From an uncultured Clostridia bacterium (GTDB lineage: Bacteria > Bacillota > Clostridia > Christensenellales > Borkfalkiaceae), in assembly GCA_947624005.1 (NCBI GenBank), contig CANQHV010000001.1:124001-188000 (forward strand): DNA of 64,000 nucleotides, written 5' to 3'. A model generated the notes under the pieces. The model made no database searches and was not told the origin of the DNA. It saw only the letters and a program-made list of their open reading frames with translations. Shown here one piece after another: positions 7,232-17,370 of the stretch. The position numbers and the translations under genes were made by a program. Numbering within the stretch: the first letter of the stretch is position 1; each line of letters opens with the position of its first letter.

Positions 7232-10200
7232 ATGAATTTACCAATTCACAAGTATGGCAAAACAGAAAGAAGGAAATTCGGAAAGATAAACGAAGTCATC
7301 GACATTCCCGACCTTGTGGAAATCCAGAAGGCGAGCTATGACGCGTTTATCAACGAGGGCATCGACGAAGTGTTCGAGGACTTCATGCCCATAACCGACT
7401 ATTCCGACCATTACGAGCTGTATTTTCTCAGACATTGGTTTGACGAAAAGCCCAAGTACGACGAAAAGGAGTGCCGCAACCGCGACGCGACGTACGCTCT
7501 CCCCATGCACGTTATGGTAAGGCTTGTCAACAAGGTCAAGGACGAGGTTATAGACCAGCCCGTGTTTATGGGCGATTTTCCCCTTATGACCGAGTCGGGC
7601 TCGTTCATCATCAACGGCGCCGAGCGCGTAATAGTTTCGCAGCTCGTCCGTTCCCCCGGCGCGTACAACGATTCCACCCGCGACAAGACGGGCAAAGAAA
7701 TTTTCGGCACGACGGTTATACCCAACCGCGGCGCGTGGCTCGAATTCGAGCAGGACGCGCAGGGCGTTTTATGGGTACACGTCGACAGAAAGCGTAAAAT
7801 CTGCGTAACCGTGCTTCTGCGCGCCCTCGGCTTCGGCAGCGACCGCGCGCTTTTAGACCTTTTCGCGGGCGACAAAATGATTGAAAACACGATAGCCAAG
7901 GACACGACGAAGTCCGAATCGGACGGTCTTGTCGAACTGTACCGCCGTCTGCGCCCGGGCGAAGTTCCCACCGAGGCAAGCGTAAAACAGCACCTCAACA
8001 ACCTCTTTTTCGACCCCCGCCGTTACGACGTGGTAAAGGTTGGTCGCTATAAGTTCAACAAAAAGCTCAACCTTGCGTACAGACTTCCCGGCTGTAAGCT
8101 CGCCGAGGACGTGGTAAACCCCGAAACGGGCGAAATTATGGCGAAAGCGGGCGAAATCGTGCCCGAAAGCAAGGCAATCGAAATTCAGGACGCGGGCGTA
8201 AACGAAGTGTTCGTGCTCGTTTCCGACCCCGAACAGGGCGAAATCAAGCACAAGATAATCGCCAACAATACGGTTAACTTCAAGGCGTTAAGTTCCAAAA
8301 ATCCCAAGATTTTCGGACTTTTGCCCACGATATATTACCCCAACTTCAAGTTTATGCGCCTCATTGCGGAAGAATGCCGCACGCAGTCGTGCGAGGCGGT
8401 TGCGGAAAAGTATACCGACGAAATAAACGCGGTTTACTACACCGCCGAAACCCCCGAAACGGACGACGAAAAGCCCGAGGACAAGAAGAACAGGGACAAG
8501 CGCCGCGAAACAAGGCTTAAATTCGTCGCGGCGTGCAAAAAGTTTTCGGAACTGCTCGACTCCGACGTCGAGGCAATCGACCCCGAGGACAGAAAAGAAA
8601 TAAAGCCCATCGTCGAAAAGCTCGACCACAAGCATATCACGGTGGACGACATAGTCGCGGCAATCTCCTCGAATATAGATTTGCAGTACAATAAGCCCGA
8701 CGGTTCGAGAATAGGCACGATAGACAATATCGACCACCTCGGCAACCGCCGCGTGCGTTCGGTGGGCGAACTTCTGCAAAACCAGCTCCGCATAGGCATA
8801 GCAAGGCTCGAAAAACTTATAAAAGAGCGTATGGCTACGCAGGACGCTATGGAAGTAACCCCATCGGGACTTGTAAACGTGCGCCCCGTTTCGGCGGTTA
8901 TACGCGAGTTCTTCGGTTCGTCGCAGCTTTCGCAGTTTATGGACCAGACCAACCCCGCGGCGGAACTTACGCACAAGCGCAAACTCTCCGCGCTCGGTCC
9001 CGGCGGACTTAACCGCGACAGGGCGACTTTCGAAGTGCGCGACGTTCACCACTCGCACTACGGCAGACTCTGCCCCATAGAAACCCCCGAAGGTCAGAAC
9101 ATAGGTCTTATTTCGTCGCTTGCGACTTTTTCGAAGGTCAACGAATACGGGTTTATAATGAGCCCTTACAGACGTGTTATAAAGGACGAAAACGGCGTGC
9201 CTACGGTAACCGACACGGTCGATTACCTCACGGCGGACGAAGAGGACAGATATATAGTCGCGCAGGCTAACGAACCTCTCGACGAAAACAATCATTTCGT
9301 CAATACGCATATAGGTTGCCGCCATCAGGACCTTATCACGCACTATCCCCCCGAAAAAATGGATTATATGGACGTTTCGCCCAAACAGCTTGTTTCGGTT
9401 GCGACCGCGCTTATTCCTTTCCTCGAAAACGACGATACCAACCGCGCGCTGATGGGTTCGAACATGCAACGTCAGGCGGTGCCTTTGATGAAGACCGAAT
9501 CCGCGATAGTCGCGACGGGTATCGAGGCGGCGATAGCGCGCGATTCGGGCGTTATAGTCCGCGCAAAGAAAGCGGGCGTCGCGGTAGGCGTCGCTTCCGA
9601 CCTTATTCAGATTCAGGAAGACAACGGTTTCATAACCGAATATCCGCTTAAAAAATTCGAACGTTCCAACCAATGCACCTGCCTAAACCAGCGCCCCATA
9701 ATCAACACGGGCGACAGAGTAGAGGAGGGCGAGATAATCGCCGACGGTCCCGCCACCAACAACGGCGAGCTTGCGCTCGGCAAAAATATACTCGTCGGCT
9801 ATATGGAGTGGGAAGGTTACAACTACGAGGACGCGATTCTTATATCCGAAAAACTCGTACAGGACGACGTGTTCACGTCGATTCACATCGAAGAACACGA
9901 AACCGAAGCCCGCGACACCAAGCTCGGCGAAGAGGAAATCACCCGCGACATACCCAACGTGTCGGAGGACGCGCTTAAAGACCTCGACGAAGACGGCATA
10001 ATCCGCATAGGCGCGGAAGTTCAGCCGGGCGACATACTCGTCGGCAAGGTAACGCCCAAGGGCGAAACCGAACTTACCCCCGAAGAAAGGTTGCTTCGCG
10101 CAATCTTCGGCGAAAAGGCAAGGGAAGTGCGCGACACCTCCCTCAAAGTTCCCCACGGCGAGGGGGGTATAGTCGTAGACGTAAAAATCTTCACCCGCGA

Positions 10201-11338
10201 AAACAAGGACGAACTTTCGCCCGGAGTTTCAAAACTCGTGCGCGTATATATCGCGCAGAAGCGTAAAATTCAGGTCGGCGACAAAATGGCGGGACGTCAC
10301 GGCAACAAGGGCGTTATCTCGCGCGTATTGCCGCAAGCCGATATGCCTTTCCTCGCGGACGGCACGCCCTTGCAGATAGTGCTTAACCCTCTCGGCGTTC
10401 CCTCGCGTATGAATATCGGACAGGTCCTCGAAGTGCACCTCGGTCTGGTGTGCAAACAGCTCGGCTGGAAGATAGCCACCCCCGTATTCGACGGCGCGAC
10501 CGAACAGGATATCAAAAAGCTTTTCAGCGAAAACAATATACTCAACCCCGAGGGCAAAGTAGACGGCAAAATTCAGGTCTACGACGGCAGAACGGGCGAA
10601 CCCTTCGAAAACAGGGTCACCGTCGGCGTGCAGTATATGATAAAACTCATACACCTTGTAGACGACAAAATTCACGCCCGCAGTATCGGACCTTACAGCC
10701 TTGTCACCCAACAGCCTTTGGGCGGCAAAGCGCAGTTCGGCGGTCAGCGTTTCGGCGAAATGGAAGTCTGGGCGCTCGAAGCATACGGCGCGGCGCATAT
10801 TTTGCAGGAAATTTTAACCGTCAAGTCCGACGATATAGCGGGGCGCGTTAAAACCTACGAAAGCATAGTAAAGGGCAACAACATTTCCGAACCGGGCATT
10901 CCCGAAGCGTTCAAAGTTCTGTTAAAGGAATTGCAGGCGCTCGCGCTCGACGTAAAGGTGCTTACCGAAAGCGGCGAAGAACTTATTATCCGCGAACTCG
11001 ACGACGAGGACGACGCAATTCCGAACGCGCGCGTAAGGGAAGTGCAGGAACGCGAAGAACGCGAACCCGAAGACGAATTCGAAATCATCGGCGACAGACC
11101 CGTCGAGGGCGAAACCGAGGGCGGAGATTTCTCGATATTCGACAACGACGAGGACGAAGACGATTATACGTCGAAAGAACTCTTCGACGACGCGGCTCAT
11201 TCCGCCGATAAGGACGACGACGAAGATTTCAAGGAGTTCAGCCTTTTCGACAAAGACTTAATGCTTGAAGACGACGACGAAGAAAACGGCGACGACGGCG
11301 AAAGCGACGAAGACGGCGACGGAAAGGACAAGGAGTAA
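7232..11338 (+). CDS. rpoB: RNA polymerase beta subunit
   Basis: 1368 residues, catalytic beta subunit. The start at 7232 ([19 protein letters not shown]) fits the family N-terminus; the track TTG at 7142 is too far upstream. The rifampicin cluster is present and wild type in type ([29 protein letters not shown]), followed by [14 protein letters not shown]. The downstream catalytic and clamp regions include [12 protein letters not shown] and the late [20 protein letters not shown]. Two oddities: a charged, helical insertion before the [16 protein letters not shown] segment ([19 protein letters not shown]), and a 112-residue C-terminal tail after ELIIREL that is about 47% Asp plus Glu. rpoC follows after 12 nt. 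Confidence 0.98.
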   Translation: MNLPIHKYGKTERRKFGKINEVIDIPDLVEIQKASYDAFINEGIDEVFEDFMPITDYSDHYELYFLRHWFDEKPKYDEKECRNRDATYALPMHVMVRLVNKVKDEVIDQPVFMGDFPLMTESGSFIINGAERVIVSQLVRSPGAYNDSTRDKTGKEIFGTTVIPNRGAWLEFEQDAQGVLWVHVDRKRKICVTVLLRALGFGSDRALLDLFAGDKMIENTIAKDTTKSESDGLVELYRRLRPGEVPTEASVKQHLNNLFFDPRRYDVVKVGRYKFNKKLNLAYRLPGCKLAEDVVNPETGEIMAKAGEIVPESKAIEIQDAGVNEVFVLVSDPEQGEIKHKIIANNTVNFKALSSKNPKIFGLLPTIYYPNFKFMRLIAEECRTQSCEAVAEKYTDEINAVYYTAETPETDDEKPEDKKNRDKRRETRLKFVAACKKFSELLDSDVEAIDPEDRKEIKPIVEKLDHKHITVDDIVAAISSNIDLQYNKPDGSRIGTIDNIDHLGNRRVRSVGELLQNQLRIGIARLEKLIKERMATQDAMEVTPSGLVNVRPVSAVIREFFGSSQLSQFMDQTNPAAELTHKRKLSALGPGGLNRDRATFEVRDVHHSHYGRLCPIETPEGQNIGLISSLATFSKVNEYGFIMSPYRRVIKDENGVPTVTDTVDYLTADEEDRYIVAQANEPLDENNHFVNTHIGCRHQDLITHYPPEKMDYMDVSPKQLVSVATALIPFLENDDTNRALMGSNMQRQAVPLMKTESAIVATGIEAAIARDSGVIVRAKKAGVAVGVASDLIQIQEDNGFITEYPLKKFERSNQCTCLNQRPIINTGDRVEEGEIIADGPATNNGELALGKNILVGYMEWEGYNYEDAILISEKLVQDDVFTSIHIEEHETEARDTKLGEEEITRDIPNVSEDALKDLDEDGIIRIGAEVQPGDILVGKVTPKGETELTPEERLLRAIFGEKAREVRDTSLKVPHGEGGIVVDVKIFTRENKDELSPGVSKLVRVYIAQKRKIQVGDKMAGRHGNKGVISRVLPQADMPFLADGTPLQIVLNPLGVPSRMNIGQVLEVHLGLVCKQLGWKIATPVFDGATEQDIKKLFSENNILNPEGKVDGKIQVYDGRTGEPFENRVTVGVQYMIKLIHLVDDKIHARSIGPYSLVTQQPLGGKAQFGGQRFGEMEVWALEAYGAAHILQEILTVKSDDIAGRVKTYESIVKGNNISEPGIPEAFKVLLKELQALALDVKVLTESGEELIIRELDDEDDAIPNARVREVQEREEREPEDEFEIIGDRPVEGETEGGDFSIFDNDEDEDDYTSKELFDDAAHSADKDDDEDFKEFSLFDKDLMLEDDDEENGDDGESDEDGDGKDKE

Positions 11339-11350
11339 GGGAGGTCTGAA

Positions 11351-14300
11351 ATGTTTGAATTAAACGATTTTTACTCGATTAAAATCAGCGTAGCTTCCCC
11401 CGAGAAAATCAGGGAACTTTCCAAGGGCGAGGTAACCAAGCCCGAAACGATAAATTACAGAACGCAGAAGCCCGAAAAAGACGGACTTTTCTGCGAGCGC
11501 ATTTTCGGACCGATGAAGGACTGGGAGTGCCACTGCGGCAAATACAAGCGCATACGCTATAAGGGCATAGTATGCGAAAAGTGCGGCGTCGAAGTAACCC
11601 GTTCGAAAGTCCGCCGCGAGCGTATGGGGCACATCGAGCTTGCCGCTCCCGTATCCCATATATGGTATTTCCGCGGAGTACCCTCGCGCATAGGTCTTAT
11701 TCTCGATATGAGCCCCAAGGCGTTGGAACAGGTCATATATTTTGCGGCTTACGTCGTAATAGACCCCGGCACGGTGCCCACGCTCGAATACAAACAGGTT
11801 ATAAACGACAAAGAGTTGCGCGAAATAGAAGAAAAGTACGGCGAAAGCAACGTAACGGGGCTTAAAGTCGGAATGGGCGCGGAGGCAATCCGCGAACTCC
11901 TTATGGCGGTGGACCTCGAAAAAGAATGCGCCGAAGCGCGCAGTATCATCGACGGCGGCGCAACCAGCCAGAAGCGCATAAAAGCCGTTAAAAGGATAGA
12001 AATTCTCGAAGCTTTCAGAAAGAGCGGCAACCGTCCCGAGTGGATGATTTTAACCGTGCTTCCCGTGCTTCCCCCCGAACTCCGTCCTATGGTTCAGCTC
12101 GACGGCGGCAGGTTCGCCTCGTCCGACCTCAACGACCTTTACAGACGCGTCATAAACAGAAACAACCGTCTTAAAAGAATGATGGAACTCGGCGCGCCCG
12201 ATATGATAGTCAAAAACGAAAAGCGTATGCTTCAGGAAGCGGTAGACGCGCTTATAGACAACGGTCGCAGGGGCAAGGCGCTTTCGGGTCCGTCGAACAG
12301 AGAGCTTAAATCGCTTTCGGGAATGCTCCGCGGCAAGCAGGGCAGATTCCGTCAGAACCTCCTCGGCAAGCGCGTAGACTATTCGGGCCGTTCGGTTATC
12401 GTCGTAGGTCCCGAACTCAAACTCTATCAATGCGGACTTCCCAAGGAAATGGCAATCGAACTTTTCAAGCCCTTTGTAATGAAAAGGCTTGTCGAAAGCG
12501 GTCAATGCCATAATATAAAGAGCGCGAAGCGCACCGTCGAAAAGGCGAAACCCCTTGTATGGGACGTCCTCGAAGACGTTATAAAAGAGCACCCCGTGCT
12601 TTTGAACCGCGCGCCCACCCTCCACAGACTGTCCATACAGGCGTTCGAACCCGTGCTTATCGAGGGCAGAGCGATAAAAATTCACCCTCTCGTATGTACG
12701 GCGTTCAACGCTGACTTCGACGGCGACCAGATGGCGGTGCACGTGCCCCTTTCGATAGAGGCGCAGGCGGAAGCGAGATACCTTATGCTCTCTTCCAATA
12801 ATATATTGAAGCTGTCCGACGGCAAGCCCGTAATGCAGCCCTCGCAGGATATGGTTATGGGCGCGTACTACCTCACCATAATACGCAGGGAAGAGGGCAA
12901 GTACTACCGTTTCAGCGGCGACAGATATTACGAATGTAACGCGGGCGACGAGGGGGCGGAAAAGTACGTTCCCGGCGCATATATTTCCGAAGACGAGGCT
13001 ATGATGGCTTATCAGATGAAGCTCATTCATATGCAGGACGAAATATATGTGCGCCGCAACATAACAATAGACGACAAAAATTCGCCTTACTTCGGGCAAT
13101 CGGTACAGGGTACCGTCAAGACCACCGTCGGCAGAATAATATTCAACTCGAATATGCCGCAGGACCTCGGATTTATCGAAAGAAAGGAAAAAGAGGACTA
13201 TCTCAAATACGAAATTTCGTACGAATTTCTCGGTTCCAACGTAGCCGTCGGCAAAAAGCAGCTCGGCAAAATCGTCGAAAGGTGCTTCAAGACGGGCGGC
13301 GCGCCCAGAGCGGCGGAAGTTCTCGACAGAATCAAAACGCTCGGCTATAAGTATTCCACGGTCGGCGCGATTACGACGTCGGTATTCGATATGCATATTC
13401 CCGCCGCAAAGCAGAAAATCGTCGAAGATACCGAACAGAAAGTTTTCCAAATCGAAAAGAAGTATCAGCGCGGACTTTTGCGCGAAGAAGAGCGTTACAA
13501 CGCGGTTATCAACGCATGGGACGCGGCGACCGACGCGGTAACCGACGCGCTTAAATCCACGCTCGACAAGTTCAACCCCATATGGATGATGGCGAACTCG
13601 GGCGCGCGCGGCTCTATCGACCAGATGAAACAGCTTTCGGGTATGCGCGGACTGATGGTAAACCCGCAGGGCAAAAAGATTGAAGTACCCGTTAAATCGT
13701 GTTTCAGACAGGGACTTTCCGTTCTCGAATACTTCATTTCTTCGCACGGCGGACGTAAAGGACTTGCCGACACCGCGCTTAAAACGGCGGACTCGGGCTA
13801 TCTTACACGTCGTCTTGTAGACGTTTCGCAGGACGTTATCGTCCGTGAAGAGGACTGTATGGCGGGAAGCAAAAAGCCCCGCGGTATGATAGTCCGCGCG
13901 ATAAAAGGTCCCAACGGCGAAGTAATCGAAAACCTCGAAGACAGAATTCAGGGCAGATTCGTCGCGGAAGACGTAGTCGCGCCCGACGGCACGGTTATTT
14001 TGGAACAGAACGGCTTCGTAACCGACGCGCTCGCCGATAAAATAGTAAAAGCGGGCGTAACCGAAGTTTCGATACGTTCGATATTCTCGTGCAATTCGCG
14101 CTTCGGCGTATGCGCAAAGTGCTACGGCAAAAATATGGCTACCAACACGCCCGTAATGCCGGGCGAGGCGGTCGGCGTAATCGCGGCGCAGTCGATAGGC
14201 GAACCCGGCACACAGCTTACAATGCGTACCTTCCATACGGGCGGTATCGCGGCGACGGGCGACATTACGCAAGGTCTGCCCCGCGTAGAAGAGCTGTTCG

Positions 14301-15055
14301 AGGCGCGTAAACCCAAGGGTTGCGCTACCCTCTGCGAAGTTTCGGGCGTCGCGCATATTGACGATAAAGACAACTTAAAACACGTAATCGTCCGCGACGA
14401 AATCACGGGCGACCAGAAAAAGGAATACGTTCTTCCTTTCAACGCGGAATTGCTTGTTAAGGACGGCGAAAAGCTTACCCCCGGGCAGCAGCTCAACGCA
14501 GGTTCGGTATATCCTCAGGATATATTAAGGATATCGGGCGTGCGCGGCGTGCAGGATTATATCCTCGAACAGGTTCAGTCCGTTTACCGCTCGCAGGGCG
14601 TCGATATAAACGACAAGCACGTCGAAATAATCGTGCGCCAGATGCTCAGAAAGGTAAGGATAGAGGACGCAGGCTCGACGGGACTTCTGCCGGGCGAAAC
14701 CGTCGATATGTTCACCGTCGAAGAAGAAAACGTAAAGGCGATGGAAGCGGGCGGCACCCCCGCGCTGCAAAAGCGCGTGCTTTTGGGCATAACCAAGGCG
14801 GCTCTTTCCACCGATTCGTTCCTTTCCGCGGCGTCTTTCCAGGAAACCGCGCGCGTGCTTACCGACGCGGCTATCAAAAACAAGGTAGACCCGCTTATCG
14901 GTCTTAAAGAAAACGTCATTATAGGTAAACTCATTCCCGCGGGCACGGGCGTAAAAGAATATAAAAATATGTCGCCCGTTTTAAATCAGAGTTACAACTC
15001 CGTAACCGACCCCGCCGACAAGGCGGCGGAAATCGCGGACGCGGGCAACGAGTAA
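11351..15055 (+). CDS. rpoC: RNA polymerase beta-prime subunit
   Basis: 1234 residues. The N-terminal zinc site is [20 protein letters not shown], the catalytic Mg-binding loop is [13 protein letters not shown], and the second zinc site is [13 protein letters not shown] followed by [35 protein letters not shown] site lies 8 nt before the ATG. Length is normal for Clostridia without large lineage inserts. The stop is immediately followed (0 nt) by the ATG of the next small gene, so the three genes form one operon ending in hairpins at 15.4 kb. Confidence 0.98.
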   Translation: MFELNDFYSIKISVASPEKIRELSKGEVTKPETINYRTQKPEKDGLFCERIFGPMKDWECHCGKYKRIRYKGIVCEKCGVEVTRSKVRRERMGHIELAAPVSHIWYFRGVPSRIGLILDMSPKALEQVIYFAAYVVIDPGTVPTLEYKQVINDKELREIEEKYGESNVTGLKVGMGAEAIRELLMAVDLEKECAEARSIIDGGATSQKRIKAVKRIEILEAFRKSGNRPEWMILTVLPVLPPELRPMVQLDGGRFASSDLNDLYRRVINRNNRLKRMMELGAPDMIVKNEKRMLQEAVDALIDNGRRGKALSGPSNRELKSLSGMLRGKQGRFRQNLLGKRVDYSGRSVIVVGPELKLYQCGLPKEMAIELFKPFVMKRLVESGQCHNIKSAKRTVEKAKPLVWDVLEDVIKEHPVLLNRAPTLHRLSIQAFEPVLIEGRAIKIHPLVCTAFNADFDGDQMAVHVPLSIEAQAEARYLMLSSNNILKLSDGKPVMQPSQDMVMGAYYLTIIRREEGKYYRFSGDRYYECNAGDEGAEKYVPGAYISEDEAMMAYQMKLIHMQDEIYVRRNITIDDKNSPYFGQSVQGTVKTTVGRIIFNSNMPQDLGFIERKEKEDYLKYEISYEFLGSNVAVGKKQLGKIVERCFKTGGAPRAAEVLDRIKTLGYKYSTVGAITTSVFDMHIPAAKQKIVEDTEQKVFQIEKKYQRGLLREEERYNAVINAWDAATDAVTDALKSTLDKFNPIWMMANSGARGSIDQMKQLSGMRGLMVNPQGKKIEVPVKSCFRQGLSVLEYFISSHGGRKGLADTALKTADSGYLTRRLVDVSQDVIVREEDCMAGSKKPRGMIVRAIKGPNGEVIENLEDRIQGRFVAEDVVAPDGTVILEQNGFVTDALADKIVKAGVTEVSIRSIFSCNSRFGVCAKCYGKNMATNTPVMPGEAVGVIAAQSIGEPGTQLTMRTFHTGGIAATGDITQGLPRVEELFEARKPKGCATLCEVSGVAHIDDKDNLKHVIVRDEITGDQKKEYVLPFNAELLVKDGEKLTPGQQLNAGSVYPQDILRISGVRGVQDYILEQVQSVYRSQGVDINDKHVEIIVRQMLRKVRIEDAGSTGLLPGETVDMFTVEEENVKAMEAGGTPALQKRVLLGITKAALSTDSFLSAASFQETARVLTDAAIKNKVDPLIGLKENVIIGKLIPAGTGVKEYKNMSPVLNQSYNSVTDPADKAAEIADAGNE

Positions 15056-15394
15056 ATGGCGACTTTCGAAGATTTGCGAATGAACGACCTTATAGGGCGC
15101 TTCGAAAATACGGTGGAAGAAATAGCGGCAACGCGCAACACTTCGCTTTTAAAAAAAGCGGGCGCGGAATTGCAAAGCGTTTACAACTTCCACCTTACCG
15201 CCGACAGCTCGTTTACCGCTGTCGAAGAATACCTTAAAAATATGTATTCCACGTTCAATTACGCCGCGGTAATAGTCAACGACGCGCTAAAAAAAGGCGC
15301 GCTCGACAAACAGTCAAACGAACTTCTGTCGGAATGCGTCGAAATACTTTTGAAGTGCTGTAAAATAGTCAAAAGCAAACTTGTGCAAAATTAA
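15056..15394 (+). CDS. Small helical protein of unknown function downstream of rpoC
   Basis: 112 residues starting directly after the rpoC stop. The sequence is amphipathic and probably all-helical (LIGRFENTVEEIAATRNTSL, NEKLL-like C-terminus ECVEILLKCCKIVKSK) with no signal peptide or membrane segment. It has no motif I recognise. Zero spacing to rpoC and a terminator right after indicate cotranscription with, and expression at the level of, RNA polymerase, so a polymerase- or transcription-linked role is a reasonable but untested guess. FlgN-like helical chaperones are a superficial alternative with no contextual support. Confidence 0.75.
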   Translation: MATFEDLRMNDLIGRFENTVEEIAATRNTSLLKKAGAELQSVYNFHLTADSSFTAVEEYLKNMYSTFNYAAVIVNDALKKGALDKQSNELLSECVEILLKCCKIVKSKLVQN

Positions 15395-15398
15395 TAAA

Positions 15399-15429
15399 CG
15401 CCCGCCTGCGGCGATGCCGCAGGCGGGCG
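15399..15429 (+). terminator. Terminator hairpin after rpoBC operon
   Basis: The stem CGCCCGCCTGCGGC / GCCGCAGGCGGGCG with loop GAT begins 5 nt after the stop of the small gene. There is no long U tract, so it may act with the next hairpin. Confidence 0.6.
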
Positions 15430-15441
15430 CTTGATATGTAA

Positions 15442-15475
15442 ACGCCGCCGACCGCAATTTTGCGGTCGGCGGCGT
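15442..15475. terminator. Second hairpin between convergent operons
   Basis: The stem ACGCCGCCGACCGCA / TGCGGTCGGCGGCGT with loop ATTT, then ACTTTATT on the plus strand and TTACATATC on the minus strand. It probably serves both the rpoBC and the DUF368 transcripts. Confidence 0.65.
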
Positions 15476-15510
15476 ACTTTATTATAATATGGTATATAAA
15501 GGTAGGCGGT

Positions 15511-16464
15511 TTATTCGCCTTTTCCGTCGTCCTTTTCCGTCTGCCCGCCGTCGGTTGCCGCTTGTGTGCCGTCGGTTGCCGCTTTCGCGGCTTTTTTAGA
15601 CTTTGCCTCGGACAGGGCGGTAAGCGCAAACGCGGCTATAATTCCCGCAATACAAAGCGTAACGCCCATACCTGTCTGTATTCCGTCGAACGCGGGGCGG
15701 TCGGGGAAGTTGCCGTCAAACGAGATAAACAGCGCGGCTATACTGCCGACCACGAACGAAATTATAGCCCAATAGGTGCCGCGGGGGAATTTCGTCAGAA
15801 GAATTTTCATTATTTTCGCAATAGTGAAAAATCCGATAACCACGCCCACCGCAAACAGTAAAAGCACAAGGAAGTAGTGCCCGAAACTGTCTTTCAGACA
15901 GCTTACGCTGTCGAGAATGGGGCGGTAATAGCCTAAAATAAGCAACAGCATACTGCCGCTGACCCCGGGAACTACCAGCGCGCAACTGCCTAAAATTCCT
16001 ACTGCGATAAGCGCGAAGTAGCCCCAAGCGGGCATAGTTTGCGAAAGGTTCTGCGTTCCGAGTTCGGGTATAAAGCATATTCCCACCACAAGCGCGAGCG
16101 GGAGTACGGCGGACAATATGTCGACAGGTTTGAACCCGCGCCCGACGCCCTCTTTCAAAAGCTTCGGAAAGCTCCCCGCCATAAGCCCCGCAAACAGCAT
16201 TACGGTGGGGAACGGGGCGTACTTCAAGGCGTATTTTATGGGGAAGTACAGCGCGGCAAACGCAAGCGCCGCGCCTAAAAGCACGGGCAGAAGAAACAAA
16301 ACGCTTTTTTTGAACTCGCGCCGCAGATTGCTTACGCTGTCTATGATTTTATCGTAGACGTTCATCATAACGGCTATGGTTCCGCCCGAAACCCCGGGGA
16401 TTATCATACCCGTGCCGATTGCCGCGCCCGCGGCGAGGTTGTACAGAAAATTTTTTATTTTCAT
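15511..16464 (-). CDS. DUF368 membrane protein, putative undecaprenyl-phosphate transporter (PopT family)
   Basis: 317 residues, about 8 membrane helices. The family signature is at the N-terminus (IGTGMIIPGVSGGTIAVMM) and is repeated in the middle as VVPGVSGSMLLLILG, the internal duplication typical of DUF368. DUF368 (PopT) proteins recycle the C55-P lipid carrier across the membrane for wall synthesis. A polar tail follows (AATDGTQAATDGGQTEKDDG) encoded by a 17-bp direct repeat. There is no clear ribosome site; the ATG lies 9 nt after the previous stop, so coupling is likely. It is the third gene of the minus-strand operon begun at 18932. Confidence 0.88.
   Translation of the reverse strand: MKIKNFLYNLAAGAAIGTGMIIPGVSGGTIAVMMNVYDKIIDSVSNLRREFKKSVLFLLPVLLGAALAFAALYFPIKYALKYAPFPTVMLFAGLMAGSFPKLLKEGVGRGFKPVDILSAVLPLALVVGICFIPELGTQNLSQTMPAWGYFALIAVGILGSCALVVPGVSGSMLLLILGYYRPILDSVSCLKDSFGHYFLVLLLFAVGVVIGFFTIAKIMKILLTKFPRGTYWAIISFVVGSIAALFISFDGNFPDRPAFDGIQTGMGVTLCIAGIIAAFALTALSEAKSKKAAKAATDGTQAATDGGQTEKDDGKGE
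15547..15584. repeat. 17-bp direct repeat inside DUF368 gene tail
   Basis: GCCGTCGGTTGCCGCTT occurs twice (15547-15563, 15568-15584), 21 nt apart, encoding AATDG twice in the disordered C-terminal tail. It looks like slippage expansion. Confidence 0.7.
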
Positions 16465-16473
16465 AACAATATT

Positions 16474-17370
16474 TTATATATAATCGCCTACGTTTATATT
16501 CGCGGCTTTAAGTTTTTCGTCGCATTCGCGGTAATATTTTTTGTAGAGCCTGTAAATTCCTTTCGCCTTGTCGGGGACATAGGGGAAAGGCAGATTTCCG
16601 TCCTTTGCAAGCTGTTCGACTTTGTAGTCGCCGTGTACTTTCCAGAACCTGAAAATACCCACTTTCACCGCGTCTTGCGGGCACCAGAACGAGCAGTCCA
16701 TACAAAGACAGCAATCGTGCCCGAATTTATACTTGTCCTTTTTTATTTTTATATTGTTTTGGGGGCAGGCTTTAACGCACCGCCCGCAGTTTATGCATTT
16801 TTTCGCGTCAACCTTGAAAAATCCGCCGTGCAGGTGCGCAAAGTGCCTTTCGGTAAAGCCGATAAATTCGACAAACGGTCGCCAGATTCTGCGCTTTACA
16901 ACTTTTTCGCGTACGCCGCTTAAAAGTTCGCGGCAATTCAAATCCACCATCGCCTGCGCATATATCCACATTTGCTTCGCCATTTCGTCGCGGTGGCGGT
17001 AAATCATATTGTACGGCATTACAAAGTGCCGCTCGCACGTCACGTCGTAGCCTTTCTTTTTGAGTATTTTGATTATTTTCTGCGACGAGCAGTCGTTAAT
17101 ATGCAGTCCTTCGCCGCTCGATTTAAACACGAACGCCCGCTTTCTTTCGACAGCGGGCATATTTTTGCAGAATTCGCGCACGGGTTCGGGCGCAACGAAC
17201 GCGTGTATGGGATACCCTATGCCCACGAGGTCGTAACCGTCGGGGGAGGGCGGGGGCGCGCTCTTTTTCGAAATATTGTAAATATCCACGTCCCCCAGAT
17301 ACCGTTTATAGAGATTTGCGATTTTCAGCGTATTCCCCGTGCCCGAAAAAACGTATAAAATTACTCTCAT
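16474..17370 (-). CDS. EFR1-type flavodoxin-ferredoxin fusion protein
   Basis: 298 residues. The N-terminal flavodoxin-like domain begins MRVILYVFSGTGNTLKIA, with the FMN phosphate loop SGTGNT. The C-terminal part has two [4Fe-4S] clusters, CINCGRCVKACP and CCLCMDCSFWCP. Such EFRs (flavodoxin plus 2x4Fe4S) are common electron carriers in anaerobes; the partner is unknown. The ATG overlaps the SDR stop (ATGA), so it is coexpressed with the reductase-like protein upstream, which could be a redox partner (inference). Confidence 0.88.
   Translation of the reverse strand: MRVILYVFSGTGNTLKIANLYKRYLGDVDIYNISKKSAPPPSPDGYDLVGIGYPIHAFVAPEPVREFCKNMPAVERKRAFVFKSSGEGLHINDCSSQKIIKILKKKGYDVTCERHFVMPYNMIYRHRDEMAKQMWIYAQAMVDLNCRELLSGVREKVVKRRIWRPFVEFIGFTERHFAHLHGGFFKVDAKKCINCGRCVKACPQNNIKIKKDKYKFGHDCCLCMDCSFWCPQDAVKVGIFRFWKVHGDYKVEQLAKDGNLPFPYVPDKAKGIYRLYKKYYRECDEKLKAANINVGDYI

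Noticed and set aside
8288-9673. 461-residue minus-strand ORF inside rpoB
   Set aside because: Same shadow effect; no motif, promoter or start signal.
12050-14356. 768-residue open frame on the minus strand inside rpoC
   Set aside because: It is fully antisense to rpoC, rich in Arg, Tyr and Phe from the complement of rpoC codons, has no family motifs and no ribosome site; a shadow of strong codon bias.
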